Below are positions 16,908 to 25,393 of a stretch of 64,000 nucleotides of DNA, one piece after another. A program made the position numbers and the translations under genes. Below the pieces are notes generated by a model, which saw only the letters and a program-made list of their open reading frames with translations, was not told the DNA's origin and did no database searches. This stretch comes from Phycisphaerales bacterium UBA1161 (lineage in GTDB: Bacteria > Planctomycetota > Phycisphaerae > Tepidisphaerales > Tepidisphaeraceae): positions 1-64,000 of the forward strand of contig DBZL01000028.1 in NCBI GenBank assembly GCA_002311745.1, given 5' to 3'. The number at the start of each line of letters is the position of its first letter. The first letter of the stretch is position 1.

Positions 16908-17625
16908 CGTAATTGAAATAAAAACCCAAGGGTCGGAGACTCAATGCCGAAGGACATCGTGGAACCCATAAGGTGGAAACCCACAAGGGGAAGCCCCTGC
17001 TTATTTGGCCCGTGCGCGCAAGGTATACTATATCAAATCAGACGGAGCCTGCTGTTCTCCCATGGTCGTTCAAGCGGGGTTGTGAAGGACGGTTGACGGT
17101 CGGCGTGTCGCCGAAATTCCGCTGCGGACAAAGGCCGCAGGCGCAGCGCCAACAAGCGGCGCCAAACCCCGATCTAAGCCCCGACTCGGCCAATCTTCCC
17201 CACGTTCAGCCCGTCAAGGCAGTTCAAGAGAGCCTTTGCGCGGTCCAACCCTTGAACTCTTGAACTGCTGTACCCTTCGCGGCTTCGCGGTTTAATCGCT
17301 TCTCTTCAAAATCGTTCAAGAATCGAGCCGATCGGCTAAGAACGAATCGAGCTCTTCCAAATCGCGCGAAAATCAGAGGCTAATTCGCCCCTTTCAGCCA
17401 GCCCTGATTATCCCTTTTTTGCCCCGCCAAAATCGTAAAACCAATCTCGCGCCGCCGTTGCGCCCGACCTGCCAAAACGTGCAATTACAGTTCGAACCGC
17501 GCCCTGGGGGGCTAACTATCTTTTTTCAAAAATCGCGAAATTCGGATCGCAAACCCCTGCCGCGCAAGGCGATACGCTGCGATTGCTTCGCGATCTTCGC
17601 GTTCTTCGCGGTGAATCATCCGGCT
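16908..17625. other. Gene-free spacer with repeats
   Basis: No plausible gene in 718 bases. It contains the right 21-bp inverted repeat (17076-17096) and a perfect 12-bp-stem hairpin at 17219-17268 (GCAGTTCAAGAG with CTCTTGAACTGC, built on the octamer TTGAACTC/G). A 9-mer ladder TTCGCGATC, TTCGCGTTC, TTCGCGGTG lies at 17587-17613. Confidence 0.6.
17076..17096. repeat. Right copy of 21-bp inverted repeat flanking the AbiJ cluster
   Basis: GGGGTTGTGAAGGACGGTTGA reads as GGGGTTGTGAAG plus GACGGTTGA and is the reverse complement of 13954-13974 with one mismatch. Together they bracket 3.1 kb holding the four-gene defence-like cluster. Confidence 0.7.
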
Positions 17626-19242
17626 TTAGTCCCCGAGCTCGCTGTTTTGGCTCGACGCAGTGGTGGGACGCGAAGCGGGCGCGGCGATGCGCGTGATACG
17701 CAAGGCCATGTAGGGGCGGCCGGGCAGGGGAATCTTGCCGTCCCCCTCGACGCCAAAGAGGTATCGCGAGAGGCGCTTCAGCTTGAACTGGCGATCCACG
17801 GGCGTGACCGTCATGTTCCAGGTGTCCAGAACGTCGACGTGAAACTGCATGCCGTCGCTTAGCTTTTCGCTGGGCAGCTCGAAGCTCCACTGCGTCGGTT
17901 TTTCCTGGCCGAAATAGAGCAGGTAATACTCACCGGACTTGCCGCCGACGTGCGTTTCGTAAAACCGGTCGATCGGCTCGATACCCTGCGGCGGGGCGGT
18001 GGCCAGGATGCTTTTGAGGAACGCGATGCGCGGCGGGCTTTGGCCGCGAAGCGTTCCGCCAGCGCTGATCCAGGCGGGCGGATCATTTCCCTTGAACGAT
18101 TCGCCGTGGCCGACGTACGTGCCGGCGATGGTCCCGAGCCAGAATCGCAGGACCATCTCCTGCGGTGCCAGTTGTCCCCAGCGGCGGTCGATGTCGCCCT
18201 CATAGCAAACTTCGTCGAAGACGACGGGTTTGCGGGCCAGATCGCGGTACCAGACGGCGCGGCCGAAATCGGCAACGGCCATGCCGTTCTGCACGCTCAG
18301 GTGCGTCACCCACGGCTTGGAGCAGTCGTACATGCGCTGGCTGAAATGGATTGAGCGCAGGTGTTCGTACGGGTCCTCCTGCTGCACGATCTGGAACAGC
18401 CGGTCCCAATCGCCGTCCGTCTTTTGTTTGACCAGGTCGAATTCATTGGCCAGGGACCACCAGACGTTGCGGCAGGCGGCCAGGCGGGCAACGACGTAAC
18501 GCGCGTAGCGGTCGTCGCTGGCCGCGTCCATGCGGTCGAAGCCCGTGTCCTTGCCGCCATAGGGATGAAACAAAATAACGTCCGCCTCGACGCCCGCGTC
18601 GCGCAGTTGGCCGATGCGTTTTTCCAGGTTCTGGAAAAAGGTGACGTTGAATCGCGAAGAATCCCACTTTCCGTCGGCCAATCGCGCAAAGGGGCAGGCA
18701 TTGGGGTCGTCCTTGATGGCCGCGGCGGTCGTGGGCAGGACGCACATCCGGATTTTGTTGAACGGGGATGATCTGAGAGTCGTCAGGGTCTGGTCCTGCA
18801 GTTGCGCGTTTTGGTGAATCCAGCCGTAACAGGTGGTGCCGATGGGCACGAAGGGCGAGCCATCCGCGTAAGCGAAATGGAACGTGCCCGCCACGCGCAC
18901 GGGGCCGTGATTGTCTGCCGCGGGTTTGTCGCAGAGGAACTGGCCGGTTTTGCCGTCGAGCTGGGCGCGGTTGCTGCGCGTTTGGTAGCGCCAATCGCCC
19001 TGGATCGTCGGCATGAAGCGGATGCGATACGTTCCGACGCCGTCGTAAAACCCGCGTGCGTCGACGGCCGTTTGTCCGCAGGTGAAATGCGCGGACAGTT
19101 CCACGTCGACAAACGGATTGCCGTCCGCTGGGCCTTGCAGGGCGATTTCGTAGATGCCCCATTGTTCGACATTTGCCGCGGCCGCCAAGGCCGCCCAGAG
19201 CGACACGGCCGCGGCGAGCAAAAATCCGCCCAGGAACTTCAT
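17626..19242 (-). CDS. Secreted glycoside hydrolase-like protein, DUF5060/DUF4038 type
   Basis: A 538-residue exported protein. MKFLGGFLLAAAVSLWAALA with AAA is a clear signal peptide. A beta-sandwich of the DUF5060 type follows (VEQWGIYEIALQG, FTCGQTAVDARGFYDGVGTY), then a TIM-barrel of the apiosidase/DUF4038 type: FVPIGTTCYGWIHQ, ILFHPYGGKDTG, VWWSLANEFDLV (likely acid/base Glu), VVFDEVCYEGD (likely nucleophile Glu). The C-terminal part resembles the DUF5605 domain. It should cleave a glycosidic bond outside the cytoplasm; the substrate is unknown. The ATG at 19242 begins the signal peptide; the longer frame upstream adds a polar stretch with no function. Confidence 0.83.
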   Translation of the reverse strand: MKFLGGFLLAAAVSLWAALAAAANVEQWGIYEIALQGPADGNPFVDVELSAHFTCGQTAVDARGFYDGVGTYRIRFMPTIQGDWRYQTRSNRAQLDGKTGQFLCDKPAADNHGPVRVAGTFHFAYADGSPFVPIGTTCYGWIHQNAQLQDQTLTTLRSSPFNKIRMCVLPTTAAAIKDDPNACPFARLADGKWDSSRFNVTFFQNLEKRIGQLRDAGVEADVILFHPYGGKDTGFDRMDAASDDRYARYVVARLAACRNVWWSLANEFDLVKQKTDGDWDRLFQIVQQEDPYEHLRSIHFSQRMYDCSKPWVTHLSVQNGMAVADFGRAVWYRDLARKPVVFDEVCYEGDIDRRWGQLAPQEMVLRFWLGTIAGTYVGHGESFKGNDPPAWISAGGTLRGQSPPRIAFLKSILATAPPQGIEPIDRFYETHVGGKSGEYYLLYFGQEKPTQWSFELPSEKLSDGMQFHVDVLDTWNMTVTPVDRQFKLKRLSRYLFGVEGDGKIPLPGRPYMALRITRIAAPASRPTTASSQNSELGD

Positions 19243-19339
19243 GGAAGAAACCTCGGCCCTATAGTCTGTGTGCAACGGCTCGGATAAACAAGGACCGGAT
19301 TGCCGTGGCCGGGCCCGTCAGTTCTCTCAAACAACAAGA

Positions 19340-19465
19340 GGCAACCACGGAGGCACGGAGGCGCGGAGGCGCTCATTTCGATCCGGAGACGAACGGGCAA
19401 AACTTGAAGCTCGGAATGAAGCGAATGGCTTGAGCAAACGAGTTGAGCTCCGTGTCTCCGTGCCC
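19340..19465. mobile_element. 150-bp palindromic-end element, copy A (right end truncated)
   Basis: The left end GGCAACCACGGAGGCACGG matches copy C (43141-43296). The interior shares GGCGCTCATTTCGATC and GAATGGCTT-like segments with copies B and C. The right end stops after CTCCGTGTCTCCGTGCC and is joined directly to a vapC remnant, so the last 12 or more bases of the terminal repeat are lost. No coding capacity; it resembles a non-autonomous mobile element. Confidence 0.75.
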
Positions 19466-19466
19466 G

Positions 19467-19568
19467 GCCGACGAAATCATCGTGGCGACGAGCCTGGTCA
19501 ATCGCCTACCTCTGATTATCCGTGATGCTCGACTGCGGAAATCCAAGGTGATCACGATATCGGGTTAG
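19467..19568 (+). pseudogene. vapC-like PIN toxin, C-terminal remnant
   Basis: The frame reads ADEIIVATSLVNRLPL, then IIRDARLRKSKVITISG and a stop, which is the C-terminal third of a VapC PIN toxin. The N-terminal part is absent: upstream is the truncated right end of repeat copy A. The DNA is nearly identical over about 30 bases to the vapC remnant at 23690-23721. Insertion of the repeat, or recombination at it, probably removed the rest. Confidence 0.7.
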
Positions 19569-19576
19569 CCATGGTG

Positions 19577-20863
19577 TTACTCAAGCCGGTCGGCCATCAA
19601 CGAATGACCGAGGGCGCAAGACCGCCGGTGGCGCCGCCGGCGAACGAGCAGGCCCAAGCCGCCGATTGCCAGGAGCCCCAGCGACGCCGGCTCCGGGACG
19701 GCGGTGATGATCTCCATGTTGTCGATCGTGAAGGCGCCCGTTTCGTTCGTGTTGGCGATGACGCCGATTTGAAAATAGCTCAGGCTGTTGGGATCAGTGG
19801 GCAGACCCGCTGGAAGCGAATAGAGCGCGGTGGAGTACGTACCGTTGTTGAGAATCGAGCTGGGATCGATCTGATCGTAGTGCCCGTCGAAATTCAACAG
19901 CAACAGAGGTTGGAAATAGCCGCCGGGGATGTAGACCGGATACGTGAAATCCAGTTGAAGCGTGGACGCGCCCGCCAATGCCGTTAGTAACGCGGCGTTA
20001 TTGTGTTCATCCGCGGACACAACCGATCCGTACGTTTGGCCGGAGGCGATGGTCACGGTCAATCCGGCGGCCAGATCGCGGCGGCCGGGCCCATAAAGGG
20101 TGTTTCCAATGCTAGTTGTGGGGTTGCCGTCGGTGTCGCCCGAAGCGCCCGCCGAGACGGTAATCCCGCCGCTTGCAGCGCTCCATTGGCCCCAATCGCT
20201 GTTCGTGGTGAACAGCGTCGTCACGTTCGTCGGCGCCTGCGCGATGACGTTGTCCACGGTGAACGATCCGGTCTGATCCGTGTTGGCGATGAAGCCAAGC
20301 TGAAAATAGGTGAGGCTTGGCGACGGCGCCGATGGCAGACCGGCGGGAACCTGGTAGGTCGCGGTGTAGTACGTGCCGGGATTGGCGACGTTCGTTGGAT
20401 CGATCGCGACGTAGTGGCCGCTGTAGTTGAGGAGCAATTGAGGATCAAAATAGGTTCCGCCGCCGGTGGGATAGGTGAAATCCATCTGAAGGGTCGGGGC
20501 GTTGCTGAGCGTGGACAGGAACGCGGCATTGGCTTGCTCGCCGGGTGAGAGAAAGCTGCCATAGTTTTGCCCGCTGCTGATCGTGACGGTCAGTGCACCC
20601 GCCGCTGCGGCCGGTTGTTGGGGCGCGCTGGTATTGCCCAGACCGTTTATCGAGGTAAGGTCCGTATCGCCGGCGGCGCCCGGTGTTAAGCCGATGCCCG
20701 CGCTGGCGGAAGCCCACTGGTTCCAATCGTCCTGCGTGGTGAAGAGTGATGCGTCTCCCCAAGCGGTGCCGGAGGCGCAAGCCGCGAGCAAGAATCCGCC
20801 GATCGCAAGGATGATCCGTTTTTTGGGGCCGGACCAGAGATGCCCCTTTTTCGAACTCGACAT
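19577..20863 (-). CDS. PEP-CTERM protein with two tandem homologous domains
   Basis: A 428-residue secreted protein. After a signal peptide (ILAIGGFLLAACASGTAWG) come two copies of a domain of about 180 residues. Each starts LFTT.xDWxQW and contains SGQxYGSxxSxxE, LQxDFTYP, LLLNxxGHYxxIDP and FTxDN. The C-terminus is VPEPASLGLLAIGGLGLLVRR plus an Arg/His-rich tail, the PEP-CTERM sorting signal recognised by an exosortase. A further 16 residues after the arginines are unusual. The ATG at 20863 follows AAAGGTGG. Probably a carbohydrate-binding or extracellular matrix protein; this is inference. Confidence 0.85.
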   Translation of the reverse strand: MSSSKKGHLWSGPKKRIILAIGGFLLAACASGTAWGDASLFTTQDDWNQWASASAGIGLTPGAAGDTDLTSINGLGNTSAPQQPAAAAGALTVTISSGQNYGSFLSPGEQANAAFLSTLSNAPTLQMDFTYPTGGGTYFDPQLLLNYSGHYVAIDPTNVANPGTYYTATYQVPAGLPSAPSPSLTYFQLGFIANTDQTGSFTVDNVIAQAPTNVTTLFTTNSDWGQWSAASGGITVSAGASGDTDGNPTTSIGNTLYGPGRRDLAAGLTVTIASGQTYGSVVSADEHNNAALLTALAGASTLQLDFTYPVYIPGGYFQPLLLLNFDGHYDQIDPSSILNNGTYSTALYSLPAGLPTDPNSLSYFQIGVIANTNETGAFTIDNMEIITAVPEPASLGLLAIGGLGLLVRRRRHRRSCALGHSLMADRLE

Positions 20864-20968
20864 ATACCCACCTTTCAGAGCGATGCGCCTTTTCCGGTAA
20901 CGTGTTCGTCGGCGACCGGTCGGCTCATCGGCAAACCAACGCCGCACAGAAGCAGCCGATGAAACCGC

Positions 20969-22600
20969 TCACCGATGAAACGCCTCACGTCTCGGTTTCG
21001 TCGCGCGGACCGAACGGCGGCTACGGCGGAGCAGGGTCAGCGATCCGATGGCGAGCAAACTTGCCGACGCGGGTTCAGGGACGGAGGCGGTGGACACCGC
21101 GAAGGTCCCGCTATGGTCGAGAACGGCCCAGGCGACATCGCTGGATGGATCAAAACCATATTCGCCAAGGACGTTATCACTGGAATTCCAGGCAACAGAG
21201 CCGACGAAGTCGGTGCCGCCGCTGTAATTCTCATTGACGGCGCTCACCCAGTTTCCCGAGACGTACTGTGCTATCCCCTGAAATGGGCTGGTGTTTTTTG
21301 GGTCGTAGCTGATCTGCAAGACATACACCGTTCCGATGGGAATGCCGGACATTTTGAGAACATCGCTGTCCAGCAGTGCGCCGGCCAGTTCGGTCTGAGT
21401 GCGCGTTCGCCAGTCTTCCTTGACGGTTTCGGTTCCGCCGCTGTTGTTCGAACCGGCGCGGATGATCGCCTCGGAATTGAGCGTGCCCGCTCCGCCAGTT
21501 CCGCTGACCGATGTAACCCTTGAGGAAAGCCCGGCGAAGCTGCCGCCACCGCCCGGGATGTCCGCAACGAACGTGAACTCACCGAATGTGGTGGTGCTAT
21601 TGGAATTATCAGCGTCGGCATCTCCGACGTAATAGGTGATGGCGGCCGTCAGCGGCGTATCGTTGGACGTGCCGGAGGGTGTTACCGTGAGATGGCCGGT
21701 GTAGGCGCCGTAGGCCGTCGGAGTGGTGGAAAGACCGTAGCCAAAAGTCTGCAAAGAGGTGGCGGGAACGCTGGTGCCGACGCCGGTGAGCGAAAGAGAG
21801 CCATCCGGGCTGGTCGCAGAGTAATCTCCGGCGACAGGCCCGGAGTTGGTGACCGTCGCAGTTCCGCTGAAATCGGAAGCCGGGGCTCCCTTCAGGAAGT
21901 TATCGTTCGCGGCGCTGGTCGATACGGAAAGCCCCAGCACTGCGGAGGAGGGCGCCGTTTCAATGATGACGTTGTCGACTCTGTCCGTGCCGGAACTGCC
22001 GACCGTGCCGCCGCTGGCGGAGGTGGTCAAGGTATCCACCAATCGGAAATAGACCTCCGCCGCGTTGTTCAAACCAGTAATCGAAGACAGGTTATCAGTG
22101 GTTGTGTAGCCACTGCTGCTGGTTGACGAATTCCAAACCGGATTCGGTGCGGCATTCGCCAAAACAGTGTAGGCGGATCCGAAATTCGTGAAACTTGTCC
22201 CATCGGTGCTGTATTGCAGTTGAAACTGGCCGGGTCCCGTGTTGCTGCTGGCCTGGTCCCACACAAACTCAATATTTGAGTAGGTAGCGGTGCTTGCCTC
22301 GAACTGATAGTAATCGCCGACGGCCCAATTATTACTGCTGAACGAGTGGGCGGATCCATTTCCGGCTGGGCTTGAGTAGGTGGCCACACCCACATGGCTG
22401 CCGGTTGCCTGAGCGGTACCGGCATTTACACCAGAATCCGCCGTGATCGGCCCGGACGACGCGGGCGGTGTTGTCTCGAACGTCCAATCCGCGATTGTCG
22501 TGGCACGAGCGGTCACGGCCATCAGCGGCACACACGAAGCCGCCAGTAACACGAAAGCCCGATTCAAACGTATGGTTGTGGTCAATGTTGGTCGTCTCAT
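20969..22600 (-). CDS. PEP-CTERM protein
   Basis: 543 residues. A signal peptide (RAFVLLAASCVPLMAVTARA) is followed by a beta-sandwich similar to those in lamin-tail or nuclease-associated PEP-CTERM proteins (IADWTFETTPPAS at 35-47; YYQFEASTATYSNIEFVWD). A second region has VGDADADNSNSTTTFGEFTF. The C-terminus VPEPASASLLAIGSLTLLRR is the exosortase sorting signal. The sorting-signal DNA is nearly the same as in the mini-gene just upstream (22653-22958), evidence of local duplication. Function beyond export is unknown. Confidence 0.85.
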   Translation of the reverse strand: MRRPTLTTTIRLNRAFVLLAASCVPLMAVTARATTIADWTFETTPPASSGPITADSGVNAGTAQATGSHVGVATYSSPAGNGSAHSFSSNNWAVGDYYQFEASTATYSNIEFVWDQASSNTGPGQFQLQYSTDGTSFTNFGSAYTVLANAAPNPVWNSSTSSSGYTTTDNLSSITGLNNAAEVYFRLVDTLTTSASGGTVGSSGTDRVDNVIIETAPSSAVLGLSVSTSAANDNFLKGAPASDFSGTATVTNSGPVAGDYSATSPDGSLSLTGVGTSVPATSLQTFGYGLSTTPTAYGAYTGHLTVTPSGTSNDTPLTAAITYYVGDADADNSNSTTTFGEFTFVADIPGGGGSFAGLSSRVTSVSGTGGAGTLNSEAIIRAGSNNSGGTETVKEDWRTRTQTELAGALLDSDVLKMSGIPIGTVYVLQISYDPKNTSPFQGIAQYVSGNWVSAVNENYSGGTDFVGSVAWNSSDNVLGEYGFDPSSDVAWAVLDHSGTFAVSTASVPEPASASLLAIGSLTLLRRSRRSVRATKPRREAFHR

Positions 22601-22652
22601 GACTGATCTCTCCCTAGTGGATTGGGTTTTGGTTGAACCTTAGTAAAAATCC

Positions 22653-22958
22653 TTATTCAGCACCGATGCCCCGGACCGAACGGCGGCTGCGGCGGAGCAG
22701 GGTCAGCGATCCGATAGCTAGCAAGCATGCCGAAGTGGGTTCCGGGACGGTGGCAATCGCCACGCCGCTCACTCCGTCGCTCAACGTATAACCAAATGCG
22801 ATGTTGGTGAACGCATACTGCGCCTGGGCCTTCGACGCCGCCAGAAGAAGGCCGACGGCAGCCGGCAGAATCAACTTCCATCGGCCGAGCCGCTGGACGA
22901 AATTATCAACGACATTCAAAAAACCGTTTCCGATTACTCTCTCGCTATGCAACGACAT
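22653..22958 (-). CDS. Mini PEP-CTERM protein: signal peptide plus sorting signal
   Basis: 101 residues. Residues about 27-46 form a signal peptide (LILPAAVGLLLAASKAQAQ); after only about 25 residues the PEP-CTERM tail follows (VPEPTSACLLAIGSLTLLRR). There is no room for a normal globular domain. The tail DNA closely matches that of the 543-residue gene downstream. It may be a deletion derivative or a genuinely tiny surface-anchored peptide. A GGAAG lies before the ATG, so translation is plausible. Confidence 0.65.
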   Translation of the reverse strand: MSLHSERVIGNGFLNVVDNFVQRLGRWKLILPAAVGLLLAASKAQAQYAFTNIAFGYTLSDGVSGVAIATVPEPTSACLLAIGSLTLLRRSRRSVRGIGAE

Positions 22959-23530
22959 AAACTCTTCCTTCCTTCAGGTTGGACTAAAGTCGAGGAATCC
23001 GCTCAGTCGGCTCACGTCCCGGTTTAATCCGGCCACGTCCCGGTCTCATCCGGCCCGGTTTCATCCGGCCTCAAAAAAGGGAATCCACCCACTCAATCCC
23101 CGGGGCAGAGAACACTCTGCGATTCCCGGAATGGGTGCCTAATCGCCAAATAAGCGTTGGAATAATTGATCCGCACGCTGGCGGTTCACGGGGAGTCCGC
23201 ACCAGCAATTCTTAGACGCATATCTACCACCCTTTCTGCGGCGAGTGCGCCGCGATGTGACGACGGTCGATTCCCTAGGTACTACTTTGGATTCCTATAA
23301 TGCGATGTTCAACTATCTGTCAAGAATAAAGTGCTACCTTAACCAGGCCATTTGAGCCATTTTGACTAATGCCAGCCAATATGACATTTCACAAAATGTA
23401 TTCAATTTGAGGGGCGGGGGTTGCATTGCTGAAAACGGCGCCGGATTTCATTTCCGCGAATGCGACATCGAGGGAATGAAACGCGTCGCACGGATCGCAT
23501 TAATTCATTTCAAAAAATTTTTCAAAATAT
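22959..23530. other. Gene-free leader region with 15-mer tandem repeat
   Basis: No plausible gene. Three 15-mers CGGTTTAATCCGGCC, CGGTCTCATCCGGCC and CGGTTTCATCCGGCC lie at 23020-23034, 23041-23055 and 23056-23070. The segment 23270-23540 is AT-richer than its surroundings and probably contains the promoter of the PEP-CTERM genes, but I cannot assign boxes with confidence. Confidence 0.5.
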
Positions 23531-23794
23531 TTGAATGTCATTTGGCAGGCCGGCCAATTCCTCGGCCGCGTGGAACTGGACCTCGATGATGCGGAATTTG
23601 TTCGCTTGCTGTCGCGATTGCACGTCTGGTCCATTGACTTGCAGACGTGCCGGGCGATTCAGCTTCTGGATTTCCGCGGCGATCCCGCGGACGAAATCAT
23701 CGCGGCGACGAGCCTGCTGAACCATGTGCCCTTGGCGACCAGGGACGCCGACATCCGCAAATCGCGGGTGGTTCCGCTGGCCCGCACGTCTTGA
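23531..23794 (+). pseudogene. VapC-like PIN toxin, N-terminally truncated
   Basis: 87 residues matching only the C-terminal two thirds of a VapC toxin: AIQLLDFRGDPADEIIAATS, then HVPLATRDADIRKSRVVPLA. The PIN core D in GDPAD and the TRD aspartate are present, but the N-terminal strand with the first catalytic aspartate is missing. Upstream is AT-rich non-coding sequence with no antitoxin gene. A truncated, probably inactive toxin. Its DNA is almost identical over about 30 bases to the remnant at 19470-19501. Confidence 0.7.
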
Positions 23795-23836
23795 CGGTGG
23801 GGACTCGGTAAGGGTGCGGAGGCAGCCCGATGTCGC

Positions 23837-24313
23837 TCAATCGAATTCGTGGCGATGCTCGGATTGGTTTGGCCCGACGCGGCCGATGGCGATCTGGGCC
23901 TTGAAATAATTCTCCCCGCGCACCGGCGAGCCGGCCAAACACCGCAGGGTCGCCAGTTGGCCCACGTGCGTCAGCGCATCGGCGATCGGGCCTTGGAATA
24001 ATTTCTCCGCCTCGGCACCCAGCGGCGAGTCGGACGCCAGAAATTCGTCCAGCATCGCAAGTGTTTTGTAAAAGCGATCGACGCCGGCCGGCCACGATTC
24101 CACCGTTGTCTCGTGCCAGACGGATATCCCCCGGGCCGTCGCGTTCGCCCAATCCAGAAGATCGCACAAATGCGCCAGGATTTGCCCCGCGCTTCGCGTC
24201 GTCGGCCCGGCCCGGACGAGCAGAAAATCCGGCGGAGCGTCCCGCAGCGACTTTTGGGCGCGGTAGGCCAGCGTCGCCAGCGCATGGCGGAGAAATTGGC
24301 GCTTTGCATCCAT
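23837..24313 (-). CDS. DinB-family protein
   Basis: A 158-residue four-helix protein of the DinB/YfiT-like superfamily. SAGQILAHLCDLLDWANATA at 45-64 carries the first metal-ligand histidine and DALTHVGQLATLRCLAG at 117-133 the last, in the usual places. These proteins bind a metal and often act as thiol-dependent transferases; the substrate is unknown. The ATG at 24313 overlaps no gene and lies 6 bases after the epimerase stop, so it is the last gene of purE-epimerase-dinB. Confidence 0.75.
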   Translation of the reverse strand: MDAKRQFLRHALATLAYRAQKSLRDAPPDFLLVRAGPTTRSAGQILAHLCDLLDWANATARGISVWHETTVESWPAGVDRFYKTLAMLDEFLASDSPLGAEAEKLFQGPIADALTHVGQLATLRCLAGSPVRGENYFKAQIAIGRVGPNQSEHRHEFD

Positions 24314-24318
24314 GTCGA

Positions 24319-24861
24319 TTATTTGCCGTCCGGCCGGACCTGCAGATCCGCCAGCATCGGGGCGGCGGCGTCGCGGTTGGACAGGGTCGGCGTGGGGCCG
24401 TCGTACCAGGATTTCGGCAGGCCCAAGGCGGGGTCGTTCCATTTCACGCCGTATTCGTCTTTGCCGGTGTATTCGACGTCGACCAGGTACATCACCGTTG
24501 CCTCGCCGGTGATGCGGTAGCCGTGGACCACGCCGGGGGGGATGTACAGGCCGTGGGGATCGGCGCTGTCCAGGGGGAAGGATTTGGCCACGCGGTGCGT
24601 CGGCGACTTGGGCCGCAGATCCACCAGTCCGACCTGAATCTTGCCCTGCGGCACGAACCAGAAATCGGTTTGCAGCTTGTGAAAGTGCAGGCCGCGGACG
24701 ACGTTGCCGCTGGAGCGCGACACGTTCCACTGCACCCAGCGTTGGCGATCGCCGAACCAACTGGCTCGGAAAATTTCGAAGAACGCGCCGCGCGAGTCGC
24801 CGAAGACTTGGAATTTCACCAGTTTGGCGCCGTCGATGCCGGTTTCGAGGATGGTACTCAA
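24319..24861 (-). CDS. dTDP-4-dehydrorhamnose 3,5-epimerase-like cupin protein
   Basis: A 180-residue RmlC-type cupin. Conserved elements are FGDSRGAFFEIFR, RGLHFHKLQTDFWFVPQGKI (the HFHK histidine is catalytic in RmlC), IPPGVVHGYRITGEA and YTGKDEYGVKWNDP. It likely epimerises a sugar nucleotide, although no other rml genes are close. The only good start is TTG at 24861, overlapping the purE stop (TTGA) with GGAG 8 bases upstream, a coupled start. DinB-like follows 5 bases downstream. Confidence 0.84.
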   Translation of the reverse strand: MSTILETGIDGAKLVKFQVFGDSRGAFFEIFRASWFGDRQRWVQWNVSRSSGNVVRGLHFHKLQTDFWFVPQGKIQVGLVDLRPKSPTHRVAKSFPLDSADPHGLYIPPGVVHGYRITGEATVMYLVDVEYTGKDEYGVKWNDPALGLPKSWYDGPTPTLSNRDAAAPMLADLQVRPDGK

Positions 24862-25358
24862 GGCAATTTCTCCGCCATGATTTTCTGGGCTTGTTCGTTG
24901 CGGTAATCCTGCAATTTTTGGCGCAGGTCGGGTCGGGAGTCGGCGAGGATGGCGACGGCAAACAGGGCGGCGTTGATGGCGCCGGGCTTGCCGATGGCCA
25001 AGGTGGCGACGGGGATTCCCGCGGGCATCTGCACCATGGATAAGAGGGAATCGATGCCGCTGAGGGCCTGGCTTTGCATGGGCACGCCGAGCACGGGCAG
25101 GAGCGTGTGGGCGGCGGTGACGCCGGCCAGGTGGGCGGCGCCGCCGGCGGCGGCGATCACCACGGCAACGCCGCGCTTGGCCAGCGTGCCGCAAAACTCA
25201 GCTAACAGTTGCGGCGTGCGATGCGCGGAAATCACCCGGCACTCGTGCGGAACGCCGAACTGCTCCAGCGTCGCGGCGGCGTGCTGCATCGTGTCCCAAT
25301 CCGATTTGCTGCCCATGATGATCGAGACCAGCGGATTGGACGGTGCGGATTTGGCCAT
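24858..25358 (-). CDS. purE: N5-carboxyaminoimidazole ribonucleotide mutase
   Basis: A 166-residue PurE class I. It isomerises N5-CAIR to CAIR in purine synthesis. MGSKSDWDTM (15-24), SAHRTP (44-49) and AAAGGAAHLAGVTAAHT are the substrate-binding segments, with H46 the conserved general acid. No purK is adjacent. It is divergent from the UvrC-like gene, with 35 bases between starts, and translationally coupled to the epimerase gene. Confidence 0.94.
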   Translation of the reverse strand: MAKSAPSNPLVSIIMGSKSDWDTMQHAAATLEQFGVPHECRVISAHRTPQLLAEFCGTLAKRGVAVVIAAAGGAAHLAGVTAAHTLLPVLGVPMQSQALSGIDSLLSMVQMPAGIPVATLAIGKPGAINAALFAVAILADSRPDLRQKLQDYRNEQAQKIMAEKLP

Positions 25359-25393
25359 GTTCGCGTCTTTCCTTCCGTGACGCCGATCCTACC

